From: Jimgerdemannia flammicorona
Lineage: Eukaryota > Mucoromycota > Endogonomycetes > Endogonales > Endogonaceae
Direction: 5' to 3'
NCBI GenBank assembly: GCA_003990745.1
Contig: RBNI01007342.1
Span: forward strand, 1-10,412
Length of the DNA: 10,412 nt
A model generated the notes under the pieces. The model did not search any database and had not been told where the DNA came from. It saw only the letters and a program-made list of their open reading frames with translations. Positions 1 to 7,386 of the stretch are shown piece after piece. Each line of letters starts with the position of its first letter. Position 1 is the stretch's first letter. The position numbers and the translations under genes were made by a program.

Positions 1-64
1 TTTTTTTGATAAAATCAATACTGTGGTGCTCATTAACAACAATGATTCTTTGTCATGGAAACTA

Positions 65-80
65 TGGCGCGCCGTCAGGG
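65..80 (+). repeat. Left terminal inverted repeat of the DNA element
   Basis: This 16-bp repeat is perfectly complementary to 848-863. It contains the 8-bp palindrome GGCGCGCC, a very GC-rich word in otherwise AT-rich surroundings. After the TIR this end jumps directly to CGTGGATCGAC, lacking about 11 bp (TAAAAACTTCA-like) that the right end has at the same place. Confidence 0.85.
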
Positions 81-185
81 ACACGTGGATCGACGATTTG
101 ATCGAAACTCGATCAAAAATTGGATCGACGGTTTGGATTGAAATAACAAAAGTTGTATCGACACTTCGATTGGCATTTTGATATC

Positions 186-329
186 ACGCGCCATCCGGGT
201 AAAACTTCAAAGCGTGGATCAACAAGATTGGATCGACACTCCACAAAAATTGGACCAAAAATTGGATCGGCGACAAAAATTGGATCGACAAAATTGGATC
301 GACACTTGAAAAATATTGGATCAACATCC
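186..329 (+). repeat. Inner terminus-like block and subterminal GGATCGAC array
   Basis: The block begins CACGCGCCATCCGGGTAAAA and goes on to CTTCAAAGCGTGGATC and AACAAGATTGGATCGAC. It is a degenerate copy of the right terminus (minus strand, 863 inward). It is followed by spaced copies of ATTGGATCGACA-AAA at about 228-237, 251-257, 261-268, 279-289, 293-303 and 315-323. The right arm has the same words inverted at about 738-835. Such iterated words next to TIRs are typical binding sites for a transposase, but the binding role is inferred. Confidence 0.6.
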
Positions 330-847
330 GATGGATGGAATAATGCTCCAATTTGATATTTTTGTTTGAAATGTAAACATATGATGTAAATAATTAGGTG
401 TTTTTGGGCCTTTCTTAGATACCTCCCTTTACAAAATAGAAAATTAGTGGGGAGAAAAACAGTGGCAAAGGGAAACTGGCAGGAGTAGAAAATCTAAGAA
501 ATTTTGGTGGATTTAAGCAAATTTGGTAGAGGCTGACAGAGTGATTTCCGCGTTGTGTTATTGCAGCGGATTTTGCAGATGCAGTTCAGAATGAAGAGAT
601 AATTCGAATGAGAGAGAGCAAAGCAGAAAGGAGCAAAGATGGGGTATTTCTTAAAGTCGTGTAACCTCATTATAGCTGTCACTGCTAAAATACTAGATAG
701 AAGAACTCGGACTGTGATGTGTAAAAAAGCATCAATGCAATTTTTGTCGTCGATCGAATTTTTGTTGTCGATCGAATTTTTTTTTTGATTTAATTTTTGT
801 CGTCGATACAATTTCCAATCTTGTCGATCCACGATGTGAAGTTTTTA

Positions 848-863
848 CCCTGACGGCGCGCCA
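848..863 (-). repeat. Right terminal inverted repeat of the DNA element
   Basis: This is the reverse complement of 65-80, 16 of 16 matching. Read inward on the minus strand it continues with TAAAAACTTCACATCGTGG and then ATCGACAAGATTGG. That order matches the inner left block (186-230) better than the outer left end. Confidence 0.85.
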
Positions 864-1106
864 TATATATACACCATAGGAACTGGTCGCCGTTACAATT
901 GTGATGTATCACGAGAATCTATTATTACATAATACTGAAGTTTCTCTGACATACACGCCCTCCATAAGGACCTGTTATTCCCAATGGCAATGGCGATGAA
1001 GTGTTCTGGAAGACCCAAGAAAAACAGGTTCATGTGATGAATTTTTTCCATCATTTAATTTCTGCAGTTGATTTGCATAAGATATTTAATATATTCTTTA
1101 CTATAT
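864..1106. other. Intergenic, AT-rich, no supported gene
   Basis: This stretch lies between the DNA element and a weak exon candidate. A short open stretch at about 985-1027 encodes a basic peptide with a GRPKK core, like an AT-hook. It is followed by a plausible 86-bp GT-AG intron (1028-1113), but joining it to the next exon gives an immediate stop in that frame, and in the frame of the downstream exon there is a stop just upstream. I therefore do not call a gene here. Confidence 0.4.
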
Positions 1107-1410
1107 ATGACAGGAATTGATATCAACAAAGAGTTGGAGAAATTGGAATTGGACATCATTGCTTTTGAAAATCTGTTTGCCACTCAAAAGAATGCTTACA
1201 GGGATGGATTTGCAGATATTCACATGGGTGTTTTGAGCATCAAAGATATAAAAGTTGAAATAGCTGTCAAAGTATATATAACTAAAATATAATGAATCAT
1301 TATATATATATACCTACAAGCCACTGGAAATTCTGATGAAAATTCTGATGGAAATTCCTATGGAGATTCCTATAAAATTTCTGACTAACAGTTATAGTTA
1401 TCCAAAATAG
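1107..1410 (+). CDS. Possible small spliced gene or exon remnant, unknown function
   Basis: I do not recognise this product. The open frame from ATG 1107 gives MTGIDINKELEKLELD followed by about 40 more residues, rich in Leu, Glu, Ile and Lys. Its first third has coiled-coil-like spacing. Read straight through it stops at 1290-1292. A typical short fungal intron would fit at 1272-1320 (donor GTATAT, acceptor CTACAAG, 49 bp), leading phase 0 into an exon ending at TAG 1408-1410. That exon runs through a 12-bp minisatellite, which would encode a PLEILMKILMEIPMEI-type repeat. Against it: no upstream exon joins cleanly, the peptide is short, and both flanks are AT-rich. It could be a chance frame or a relic exon. 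Confidence 0.2.
1326..1385 (+). repeat. 12-bp minisatellite, five units
   Basis: The units are GGAAATTCTGAT (1326), GAAAATTCTGAT (1338), GGAAATTCCTAT (1350), GGAGATTCCTAT (1362) and a weaker AAAATTTCTGAC (1374). The period is exactly 12 bp, a multiple of three. Two of the forward frames stay open through the array, giving a GNSD/GNSY-type repeat or an EILM/EIPM-type repeat. Confidence 0.75.
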
Positions 1411-1468
1411 TATAAATGTATATATATGGACATATCCAGTATACTATATTTAGTCATAGTCTAAAATA

Positions 1469-1484
1469 TATATAAATACTCTCT
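1469..1484. repeat. Target-site duplication, left copy
   Basis: The 16-mer TATATAAATACTCTCT is identical to 2050-2065. It lies directly outside the poly(T) end of the minus-strand LINE fragment. A duplication of this length next to a poly(A) tail is the product expected from target-primed reverse transcription. Confidence 0.85.
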
Positions 1485-2049
1485 TTTTTTTTTTTTTTTT
1501 TTATAGTCACTTGGACTCTGCCCTTTATTACCAGTCTATTAATAAGATTACAGCATTTCCACCCACTATCCAATCCCCATAGGGGAACCTCTCCCCACCC
1601 TCTCCTGAACAAAGATTACCTTCTTGCCCACCACTCCAACCCTTCTCCTGCTCTGCCTACAGATTTTCTCCACCAATCGATGCCTCTGACCACCCTGCAA
1701 TCTCCAACCATACCACCAGCCAGTCAAAGTATCCTCCATAAGGCTATGCTACCACAGCAGCTGGACCCCCAAGCCCAGCCTCCTCCCCTCCTCAAAAATG
1801 AAAAGCCAGTGGCTGGCCAGCCCCATCCATATGGCAAGAGCCCAGCCTAATGTGATCCATTCCTTTCCCACCCCCCCCCACCAGTTTATCTCTCAGATCC
1901 TCCCACCACCCCCACATACCACCTCCCAGGTTTCCTATCTCCAAATGATCCCCAACAGTCTGCTAAAAGTCACTGAGTACTTCACACTCTCCTAGCCAAT
2001 GTTCAGGCATTTGTACATATCCTCCCTCTATTCCCACATCATAGCACTC
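1485..2049 (-). mobile_element. 5'-truncated LINE copy, 3' end only, with poly(A) tail
   Basis: On the minus strand this insert reads inward from 2049 and ends with AATAAA (1524-1529), then AGTCCAAGTGACTATA, then a poly(A) run of about 18 (1485-1502). It aligns with the last ~540 bp of the plus-strand LINE (about 9870-10412). Its translation contains PEHWLGECE and VGGVGKEWITLGWALAIWMG, against PEHWLGECE and VGGVGNEWLTVGWAIVIWVG in the longer copy. The long copy continues GLAEHW where this one has GLASHW. It begins inside the C-terminal zinc-finger region of ORF2 and keeps only the end of that ORF and the 3' UTR. An in-frame TAG follows the GECE motif by a few residues. The two copies differ substantially, so this is a separate subfamily or an older insertion, not a duplicate of the long one. 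Confidence 0.92.
1524..1529 (-). promoter_or_regulatory. AATAAA polyadenylation signal of the truncated LINE
   Basis: TTTATT on the plus strand is AATAAA on the minus strand. It lies about 20 nt before the start of the poly(A) tail and at the same position as AATAAA 10388-10393 in the long LINE. Confidence 0.75.
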
Positions 2050-2065
2050 TATATAAATACTCTCT
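2050..2065. repeat. Target-site duplication, right copy
   Basis: This 16-mer is identical to 1469-1484. It marks the 5'-truncation junction of the minus-strand LINE fragment. The next base outward differs (G here, poly(T) there), which fixes the length at 16. Confidence 0.85.
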
Positions 2066-2110
2066 GTATTAAGTATATTGTAACCTCAGCTTCACTTTTC
2101 CCAAATATAT

Positions 2111-2134
2111 ATAAGAATAAAGCAGTATTCTTAT
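2111..2134. repeat. Perfect 9-bp inverted repeat, 6-nt loop
   Basis: ATAAGAATA, spacer AAGCAG, TATTCTTAT. The arms are fully complementary but AT-rich. No T tract or flanking gene suggests a role. Confidence 0.45.
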
Positions 2135-2296
2135 CACAGAACCTTCAGATCTAACTTATTAATAATTCCAAGCCTGATCAACTTAGAATATAAGTATAGT
2201 ACTTCTATCAGTATAAGAACCTGAAAGCAATATCTAGACTCTGCTGCAACAGGTGATTGGAACTCAGCACTTCCTTACAAGAACTCAGAACTTAGG

Positions 2297-2306
2297 GCTT
2301 ATAGTC

Positions 2307-2371
<65 letters not shown>

Positions 2372-2384
2372 TGCTTATAGTTAG
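2297..2384 (-). repeat. 60-nt poly(T) flanked by near-identical 12-mers
   Basis: GCTTATAGTCAG (2297-2308) runs directly into 60 T (2309-2368). After a few A/T bases comes GCTTATAGTTAG (2373-2384), 11 of 12 identical. This is what a LINE insertion truncated almost to its poly(A) tail would leave: tail between target-site copies, minus-strand orientation. The alternative is slippage expansion of an existing T run beside a chance repeat. Confidence 0.5.
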
Positions 2385-2622
2385 TTTAATTATCTACAAT
2401 ATATTAATTATATCAGTATATAGTTTTATTATATAAAATGTATGTATAATAGATATAATATAATAAGTATATATACATTCTCAAGGTAGTGATAGGTCAT
2501 CTGAATATTGTTCAATTTTATAGTATTACAAGATAATTATATCTTGGTAAATTTTATATAATTTAAATTTAATAAAAAAATCTCTAATATATTTGTATTT
2601 ATTTTTTATTTTTTATTTTTAG

Positions 2623-3442
2623 AGATGCTGCTTTGAACAATTATATTGTCATACATATGGCTTGGTTATATCTTCAGAAATATATTCATTATAACAAGGT
2701 GTTTTATAGAAAGCCATGGGCTAATAAGGTCAAGATTACATTGGATATTGTACAAGGGTTACAATTTCTTCACCAACACTGCATTATTCACTGTGATATG
2801 TATAGTGGCAATATCCTCATAGACAATGTAAGTATACATATCATGTTCAATTTGCTGAAATCAGATGTTCATTTCCGATCACAATTTCGTACAGGATGGG
2901 TCTGCACTTCTTACCGACCTTGGGCTGAGCCGAACGTTCGAGGAGGCGCAGCGTCGGGAATTCCGAATCAAGATCTACAGCCGGCTTGCATACATCGCTC
3001 CTGTGGAAGAAACCACCCCCACCATACAACTCCCTGTATGATATTTTTGGCTTTGGTGTCTTGTGTTGGGAGATTGCATCATCAGAACATCCAAGCAGCA
3101 AGAGCAGTCAATCCCAACCGTTTGAAACCTGTGCCGCAGTGTCCCAGCCTTGAATATCAAGACATATACCAACTTTGTAGATCAGCAGAGCCGAAGGAGC
3201 GACTTGAGATGGAATAGATTGTCAGCACTCTAGAATCGGTACATGAACAGCTTCTCCTGCACACTGCTAATGACGTTTCTGTGGCCCCAGTGGACATTCC
3301 ATGCATCACAAGGGATGCAATTCCAGACAGTATGCGCCAGAATTTGGATTGCGTAGTCGATATGTCTTCATTGGTGTTGGACTCTTCGACAATGGTAAAT
3401 GATGGTCATCTTTCCGAAAATAGGAAAAAGGCAGTATATTGA
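2623..3442 (+). pseudogene. Decayed TKL-type protein kinase, C-lobe only
   Basis: Exon 1 (2623-2827) encodes DAALNNYIV, then IVQGLQFLHQHCIIHCDMYS and GNILIDN. This is the catalytic loop in HCD form, with the Asp and Asn of HxDxxxxN present. After an intron, exon 2 (from 2895) gives DGSALLTDLGLSRTFEEA (DLG in place of DFG) and AYIAPVEE, where the usual APE glutamate is lost. The frame then shifts by one base near 3036 to give YDIFGFGVLCWEIASS. It shifts again near 3105 to NPNRLKPVPQCPSLEYQ and DIYQLCRSAEPKERLEME, with a TAG at 3215 inside the last helix. The same frame is open to 3440. The whole ATP-binding lobe (Gly loop, VAIK lysine) is missing. Kinases of this look are a large expanded family in arbuscular mycorrhizal fungi. 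The retained intron shows this is not a retrocopy. Sequencing error cannot be excluded, but three lesions and a missing lobe argue for a relic. Confidence 0.8.
2828..2894 (+). other. Spliceosomal intron in the kinase relic, 67 bp
   Basis: The donor is GTAAGT (2828-2833), an ideal 5' site, and the acceptor is TACAG (2890-2894). The intron separates the catalytic-loop exon (…NILIDN) from the DLG-loop exon (DGSALLTDLG…). Removing it brings these two motifs to their normal spacing in kinases, which supports the model. Confidence 0.8.
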
Positions 3443-4776
3443 AAAGAATGAAAAGCTTATTACTAAGAAAATTTACATAATGATAAGAATAAGGTGTTTG
3501 TTTCAGAGTTTCTCCCTTTTCTCACTTGTTTTGGTTTTATTATCTTAACCTCGCTTTGGTGTAAGACACTGTTAAAATTTTGTCATTCTTCACTTGATTT
3601 ATTTTTTACCAATTGATGTGTTTTGGAATAATGTATTATTGAACTGTCTGTAGTTTTAGCTTGATGTATTTCTGTGTTCTAATTTATTTAAGTGTGGCAT
3701 ATGCATGCCTTATTAATATGTCTATACAGTAATACCATATTATCAATATAATCTCCAAACTATAATCATTCAAAGAAATTGTTTGTATTTTTACAGAGAT
3801 CAATGACAGGCCTAAATACAGTGAAGATAAATAGCACAAGAGGATGAAGAGGAGAAAATGTGGGTGCTGGTGTCATGGATAATGTGACAATAACAGAGGC
3901 TGACAGAAAAGAGGGTGTTGGCTTGTGCTGTGAACCATTCACACAAGTGGGAGTGATGCGCTTATACCATGAACCACTCGCACAAGTGGGAGTGATGCGA
4001 CCATGCATACCAAGGAATCAGAAGAGGTTAGAGTGAAGGATAGAAGGTTTAAGACCATTCACTTGGCAACAGAAGTAATTATTGTGCTCATGAGTGTATC
4101 AGTGCTATCTGCAGCTGTGGACAGTAATGCCAGTTTCACAGACAGCACAAGTGGTACATCTGGATATGGATAATCGGTGATGATATAAGGCAATGTAATG
4201 AATTCAGAAGCTTCTATTTGCAATCAGGGGTCTTGTAGTTGAACCCGGTCATGGCACCGAGGGATTCAGTAAGTTTGGCTTTTGGTAGCAAAAACGCGGT
4301 TACTATTGAGATAAAGGAAGCAAGAGTTGACTTGAACGTCACTCCAACTTTGTGCTCAATAACAAGGAGAAAGAAAAACGTCCCCATGTTAGGATTGAAA
4401 AAAGTAAACATATGTCTTTGCCAGCTTGGTCAGCTGGATCATTGCCTTCTCAAAACCTGACACTCCCATGTGGATCAACACACCCCTGGCTCTCATGAAG
4501 ACCGACGATGAAATGCAGGGCTTAGTAGGCCATGAACCGGACCTATGCTAGATGTAAACTATGAACATCGATGAGAACCTGGTCGTCCAGAGTGAGAGTG
4601 TGGGGAAGGTCAGGATGTCAGAGAACAGTGATGGCTTGACCAGTGACAAAGGTCGAAATGTGGTGGTATAAGCTATGCGATACTGATCTTCCTCATCCCT
4701 TTCACCTGTACCATTCGGGTGACATAAGATTCTGACAACACTTTCAGCGACATCTTCAAGTATTGGTGCTTTCAAG
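3443..4776. other. Mostly non-coding stretch between kinase relic and LINE
   Basis: 3443-3770 is AT-rich and has no open frame of note; it could be the former 3' UTR of the kinase. 3766-4240 is richer in G and A and contains the 39-bp duplication. 4239-4460 has a 73-codon plus-strand frame (start near MAPRDSVSLAFGSK) overlapped by a 65-codon minus-strand frame; neither resembles a known family and I do not call either. 4460-4776 becomes more balanced in composition with scattered stops in all frames, and may include the 5' UTR of the LINE. The exact 5' end of that element cannot be fixed here, because its 3' flank lies outside the window and no target duplication can be matched. Confidence 0.5.
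3922..3999 (+). repeat. 39-bp tandem duplication, two copies
   Basis: Copy 1 is 3922-3960 and copy 2 is 3961-3999, 33 of 39 identical, and all six differences are transitions. The period is 13 codons. On the plus strand an open frame from ATG 3875 to TGA 4034 (53 codons) reads EPFTQVGVMRLYH then EPLAQVGVMRPCI. On the minus strand a frame reads RITPTCASGSWYK then RITPTCVNGSQHK. Neither peptide is recognised, so coding status is open. Confidence 0.7.
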
Positions 4777-6663
4777 ATGGCGAGCAACGTGCATTCTGGT
4801 GAGCATACTGGGCTGGGGGGCCCCAGTGCCTTTGACTGGCAACATGTGGGGGGGGGTCGGGGTGCTGGTCTTGGCATGCCGAGCGCTTCAGTGAGAGGCC
4901 GTGGGGCTGGAGGGGGTGGCAGAGGAGGTGCGAGGCCCTAGGAGGGAGGGAGGATGACCTTTGCGGATAAGGTCAGAATGGGGAAGCAGGCGACAGGACT
5001 GGATGGCTGGCTGGAGCTGGGGAAGGCAGCTGCTTCCTCGAGTGGCAAGAAGGTCTCTCCGCTGGGGGGACAGAGTCATAGGGCTGGAGGAGTAGTGGCT
5101 GAGGCTGTGACTGTTGATGGCGGTGTGATGGGCAATCTGGAAAAAAATCCAGATGTGACGGCTGATGGGGGACCTGGACAGGGGAGCGGCACAGGATCTG
5201 GGGACCTGGCCGATGGTGTGACGGGCCTCGTGGCAGCCCTGTTACTCAAGAAATTGCGATCGGAATTCGCCGTCACACTGTGCTTCCAAGGCTTGGCATT
5301 GATGGCAAAAATGGTGCTGGGGCTGTTGGCGAGCGAGGTGAAGGGGGCAGCCTCAGTTAAGTTTTTGAAGAAGCTAGAGGCGGTCGAGGTGGGGTTTGAA
5401 GAGGAGGATTCGCTGCTGGAGGCAGTGGAGAAGGGTGTGGTGGTTGGAGGGATCTCGGTGCCAATGGTGAGGTGTATGTGCTGGGACCCCCGGGTGGTTC
5501 ATCTGGTGATTGCGGACTTGCCGACGGTGAAGAAGGAGGAGGCGAGGAGGCTGGTCACAGAGGTGTTGAAGGAGTATGGCGAAGTGGTTGATATTGGATT
5601 CAGGGTGTGGGAGGGAACTGAGCTCAGGACGGGAGATGTGGATGTCCAGTTGAGGTTGTTTGGGATAGAGAATACTGGGAAGGCTAGGGACTGGCCAGTG
5701 GCGTTGAAGTGGGGCATGGTGGAGTGCAAGGTTTCGAGGGTGAAGGGGTTGGAGGAAGAGGAGGAGGACCTGCTAGAGGCACTTGAGGACTTGGCTGGGG
5801 TAGTGGAGAGGCGGCAAAGGGCTTGGAGGGCTTATGAGGCTAGGACGGTGGTAGAGGTGATTGAGGGCAAGAAGGTGCGAATGGACAAGGTGCTCTGGGA
5901 GAAGGCGAAGGGGAGACAGCTGCAGAAGGACTTGTTGGCCAGTTTGGATGGGGGCCGCAGGGCAGGGGCTACAGAGGAAGGCACTGGAGTGAGTGCTAGC
6001 ATCTGGGCAGAGGTGGGGCAGCAAGGGGAGAAGACAAAGAAGAGTGGGGGATGGGGGCCAGAGGAGGCGGGGGTGGACACAGCGATGGCCAAAGATATTC
6101 CAATCCAGTATGGTGTTCCCAAGGTGGGAGAGGGGGAGTTGGAGGATGTGTCTGAGGACGGGTGGGATGAGTCTGTGCGAACAGAGGAGAGGAAGGAAGG
6201 AGAGGCGGATTTGGAGCAGGCAGCTGAGGTAGTTGGAGGGGAGAGGTGGCTATTGAGGGCACTATGAAATGTGGCGGCCGAGGAACTGGGCGAGATCGAC
6301 TTCAGGGTGGTCAGTGAGGAATTCTGGGGGCGAGTGCTGTGAGGGGAGGAGGTTGTGAGGAAGCTGAGAGATGAGATGATGGCAGCTCTTCTGGAGGCAG
6401 AGGAATATGAGGTCACTGAGGCAAGGGAGACGACACTCTTGGGTATAGCTAATGAAAGGGCCGCCTATCTGTGGGGGCCGCAGAAGGGACTGGAGAAGTG
6501 GCAGGTGGTGTGCGAGGAGTATCGGGTATTGATGGAGATGGTGGATGGGGAGGACTGTGCAGAACTATTGGTGGCTCTAGATGGACAGCAGATTGTGGAA
6601 GATGAGATTGCAGCAGAAAGGAACCTGGATCTGGCTGGAGAGGAAGTGAGCATGAAATTGTAG
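4777..6663 (+). pseudogene. LINE ORF1: RRM-like nucleic-acid-binding protein, three in-frame stops
   Basis: One uninterrupted frame of 629 codons is broken only by TAG 4939, TGA 6265 and TGA 6340; no frameshift is needed. I start it at ATG 4777, because the 54 codons before the first stop are in frame and Gly/Arg-rich (VRGRGAGGGGRGGARP), an RGG-like RNA-binding head. A shorter start at ATG 4954 opens 437 codons. The middle part (about 5470-5740) reads VVHLVIADLPTVKKEEARRL, then VTEVLKEYGEVVDIGFRVW and further strands. This has the beta-alpha-beta spacing of an RNA-recognition motif, as in many LINE ORF1 proteins. The last third is acidic, with Glu/Ala/Leu-rich helices that could form coiled coils for multimerisation. 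The expected role is binding LINE RNA to form the retrotransposition particle. No CCHC knuckle is seen in it. Family identity rests on position and fold pattern. Confidence 0.75.
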
Positions 6664-6697
6664 ATGGGGAGATATCAACTTTATCAAATACTTCACT

Positions 6698-7386
6698 ATG
6701 AATAGTACAACCAATATTTTTTCTTTGAATGTCAATGGGCTTAGAGGGACTGGGAGGTGACGTATGATTTTTGGATGGCTGAAGAAACAGGAGGCAGATC
6801 TCTTTTTACTTCAAGATGTACGGTGTGAGGGGGAGGAAGAAGGACTAGAATGGACAAGAGAGTGGGGTGGGGAGGCATTTTGGCAGGGTAAAGTAGGGAT
6901 CTTGGTTAGAAAGGGGAAAGGAGACATTGCGGACACTGGACACTGGGATAGTAGATTGGTGTGGGGGACATGGCGGAGGCCTGGATGGAGCTCAATTGTA
7001 GTTGGATCTTGTTACTGCCTGGCTGAGAGAGGGATCCGAGTGGCATGGATTGGGGAGCTGCAGGATTCTGGGCTCTTGGTTGAGGCTGGGGTGGATTGTC
7101 TGGGGGGGGACTTTAATATGGTACGGGAGAGTGGACTGGACTGAACTGATGGGGATGGGGTGTGACAGGCAGGAGTGGGGGATTGGCGGAATGGGAAGAG
7201 GTGGAAAGACTCAGCTCACTGGTGGATGCCATGCGACTTCAGGATGGGGACCGACGTCTATATACTCACTGGGTGGGAGGACTTGGGACTAGGATTGATT
7301 GGGTGCTGACTGCTGAGTGTTGGGGCAATACGGTTTGGGAGACGATGGAGGTAGAGTGGTGCCCTTGGTCAGACCACTGGGGTATT
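6698..7386 (+). other. APE-type endonuclease domain of ORF2
   Basis: The visible catalytic landmarks are SLNVNG (Asn codon 6728), LLQDVRC where most LINEs have LQE, CYCLAE in the tyrosine motif, GGDFN (7103-7117), TRIDWVL and WSDHWG (SDH at 7369-7377). All the usual positions are there except that the metal-binding Glu of the LQE motif is Asp and the Pro after the motif Tyr is Leu. Stops at 6758, 7142 and 7163 and a frameshift between about 7166 and 7195 disrupt it. The last two motifs are in a different frame from the first four. Confidence 0.85.

Larger units (their letters stand above)
65..863. mobile_element. Non-autonomous TIR DNA transposon (MITE-like), 799 bp, TA target duplication
   Basis: The two ends are perfect 16-bp inverted repeats: TGGCGCGCCGTCAGGG at 65-80 and its reverse complement at 848-863. 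Both are flanked by TA (63-64 and 864-865), the signature of Tc1/mariner-type insertion, although TA also occurs by chance in this AT-rich DNA. Beyond the TIR both ends carry repeated GGATCGAC/AAAAATT words in inverted orientation, as subterminal transposase-binding arrays often do. No transposase is visible. The open frame on the minus strand inside it (494-832) resembles nothing I know and partly translates the subterminal repeats, so the copy would depend on a transposase from elsewhere. A second terminus-like block at 186-237 sits inside the left end. Superfamily assignment is inference from TSD size only. The boundaries are well supported. Confidence 0.8.
2066..2622. other. AT-rich intergenic stretch with hairpin and poly(T)
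   Basis: I see no gene here. The stretch holds a perfect 9-bp inverted repeat (ATAAGAATA at 2111-2119 and TATTCTTAT at 2126-2134, 6-nt spacer), a 60-nt homopolymer T run and long A/T-only stretches. It ends in TTTTATTTTTAG, a polypyrimidine/AG that looks like the 3' splice site in front of the kinase remnant. The preceding kinase exon (ATP-binding lobe) is not visible upstream. Confidence 0.6.

Noticed and set aside
153..356. 67-codon plus-strand frame with IGSTKLDRH-like repeats as a repeat protein
   Set aside because: It is the translation of the subterminal GGATCGAC array.
411..501. 10-bp inverted repeat TTTCTTAGAT / ATCTAAGAAA inside the DNA element as nested TIRs
   Set aside because: It is short, with no matching target duplication; probably chance in AT-rich DNA.
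494..832. 112-codon minus-strand frame inside the DNA transposon as a transposase
   Set aside because: It has no DDE or helix-turn-helix pattern, it starts inside the subterminal repeats (Asp/Lys/Asn/Ser repeats are just the repeat word translated), and it is short.
985..1113. AT-hook-like exon (GRPKK) with an 86-bp intron joined to the frame at 1114
   Set aside because: Every join gives an immediate stop or needs a frame with a stop just upstream.
1798..1995. 65-codon Pro/His-rich plus-strand frame as a gene
   Set aside because: It is the antisense of the truncated LINE ORF2 end.
4239..4460. 73-codon frame beginning near MAPRDSVSLAFGSK as a gene or the start of the LINE
   Set aside because: There are no recognised motifs, an overlapping frame lies on the other strand, and no continuity with ORF1.
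5832..6416. 194-codon minus-strand Ser/Pro/Thr-rich frame, and similar ones at 7781-8350 and 9875-10222
   Set aside because: They are antisense shadows of the G-rich LINE ORFs; low-complexity composition follows from the opposite strand.
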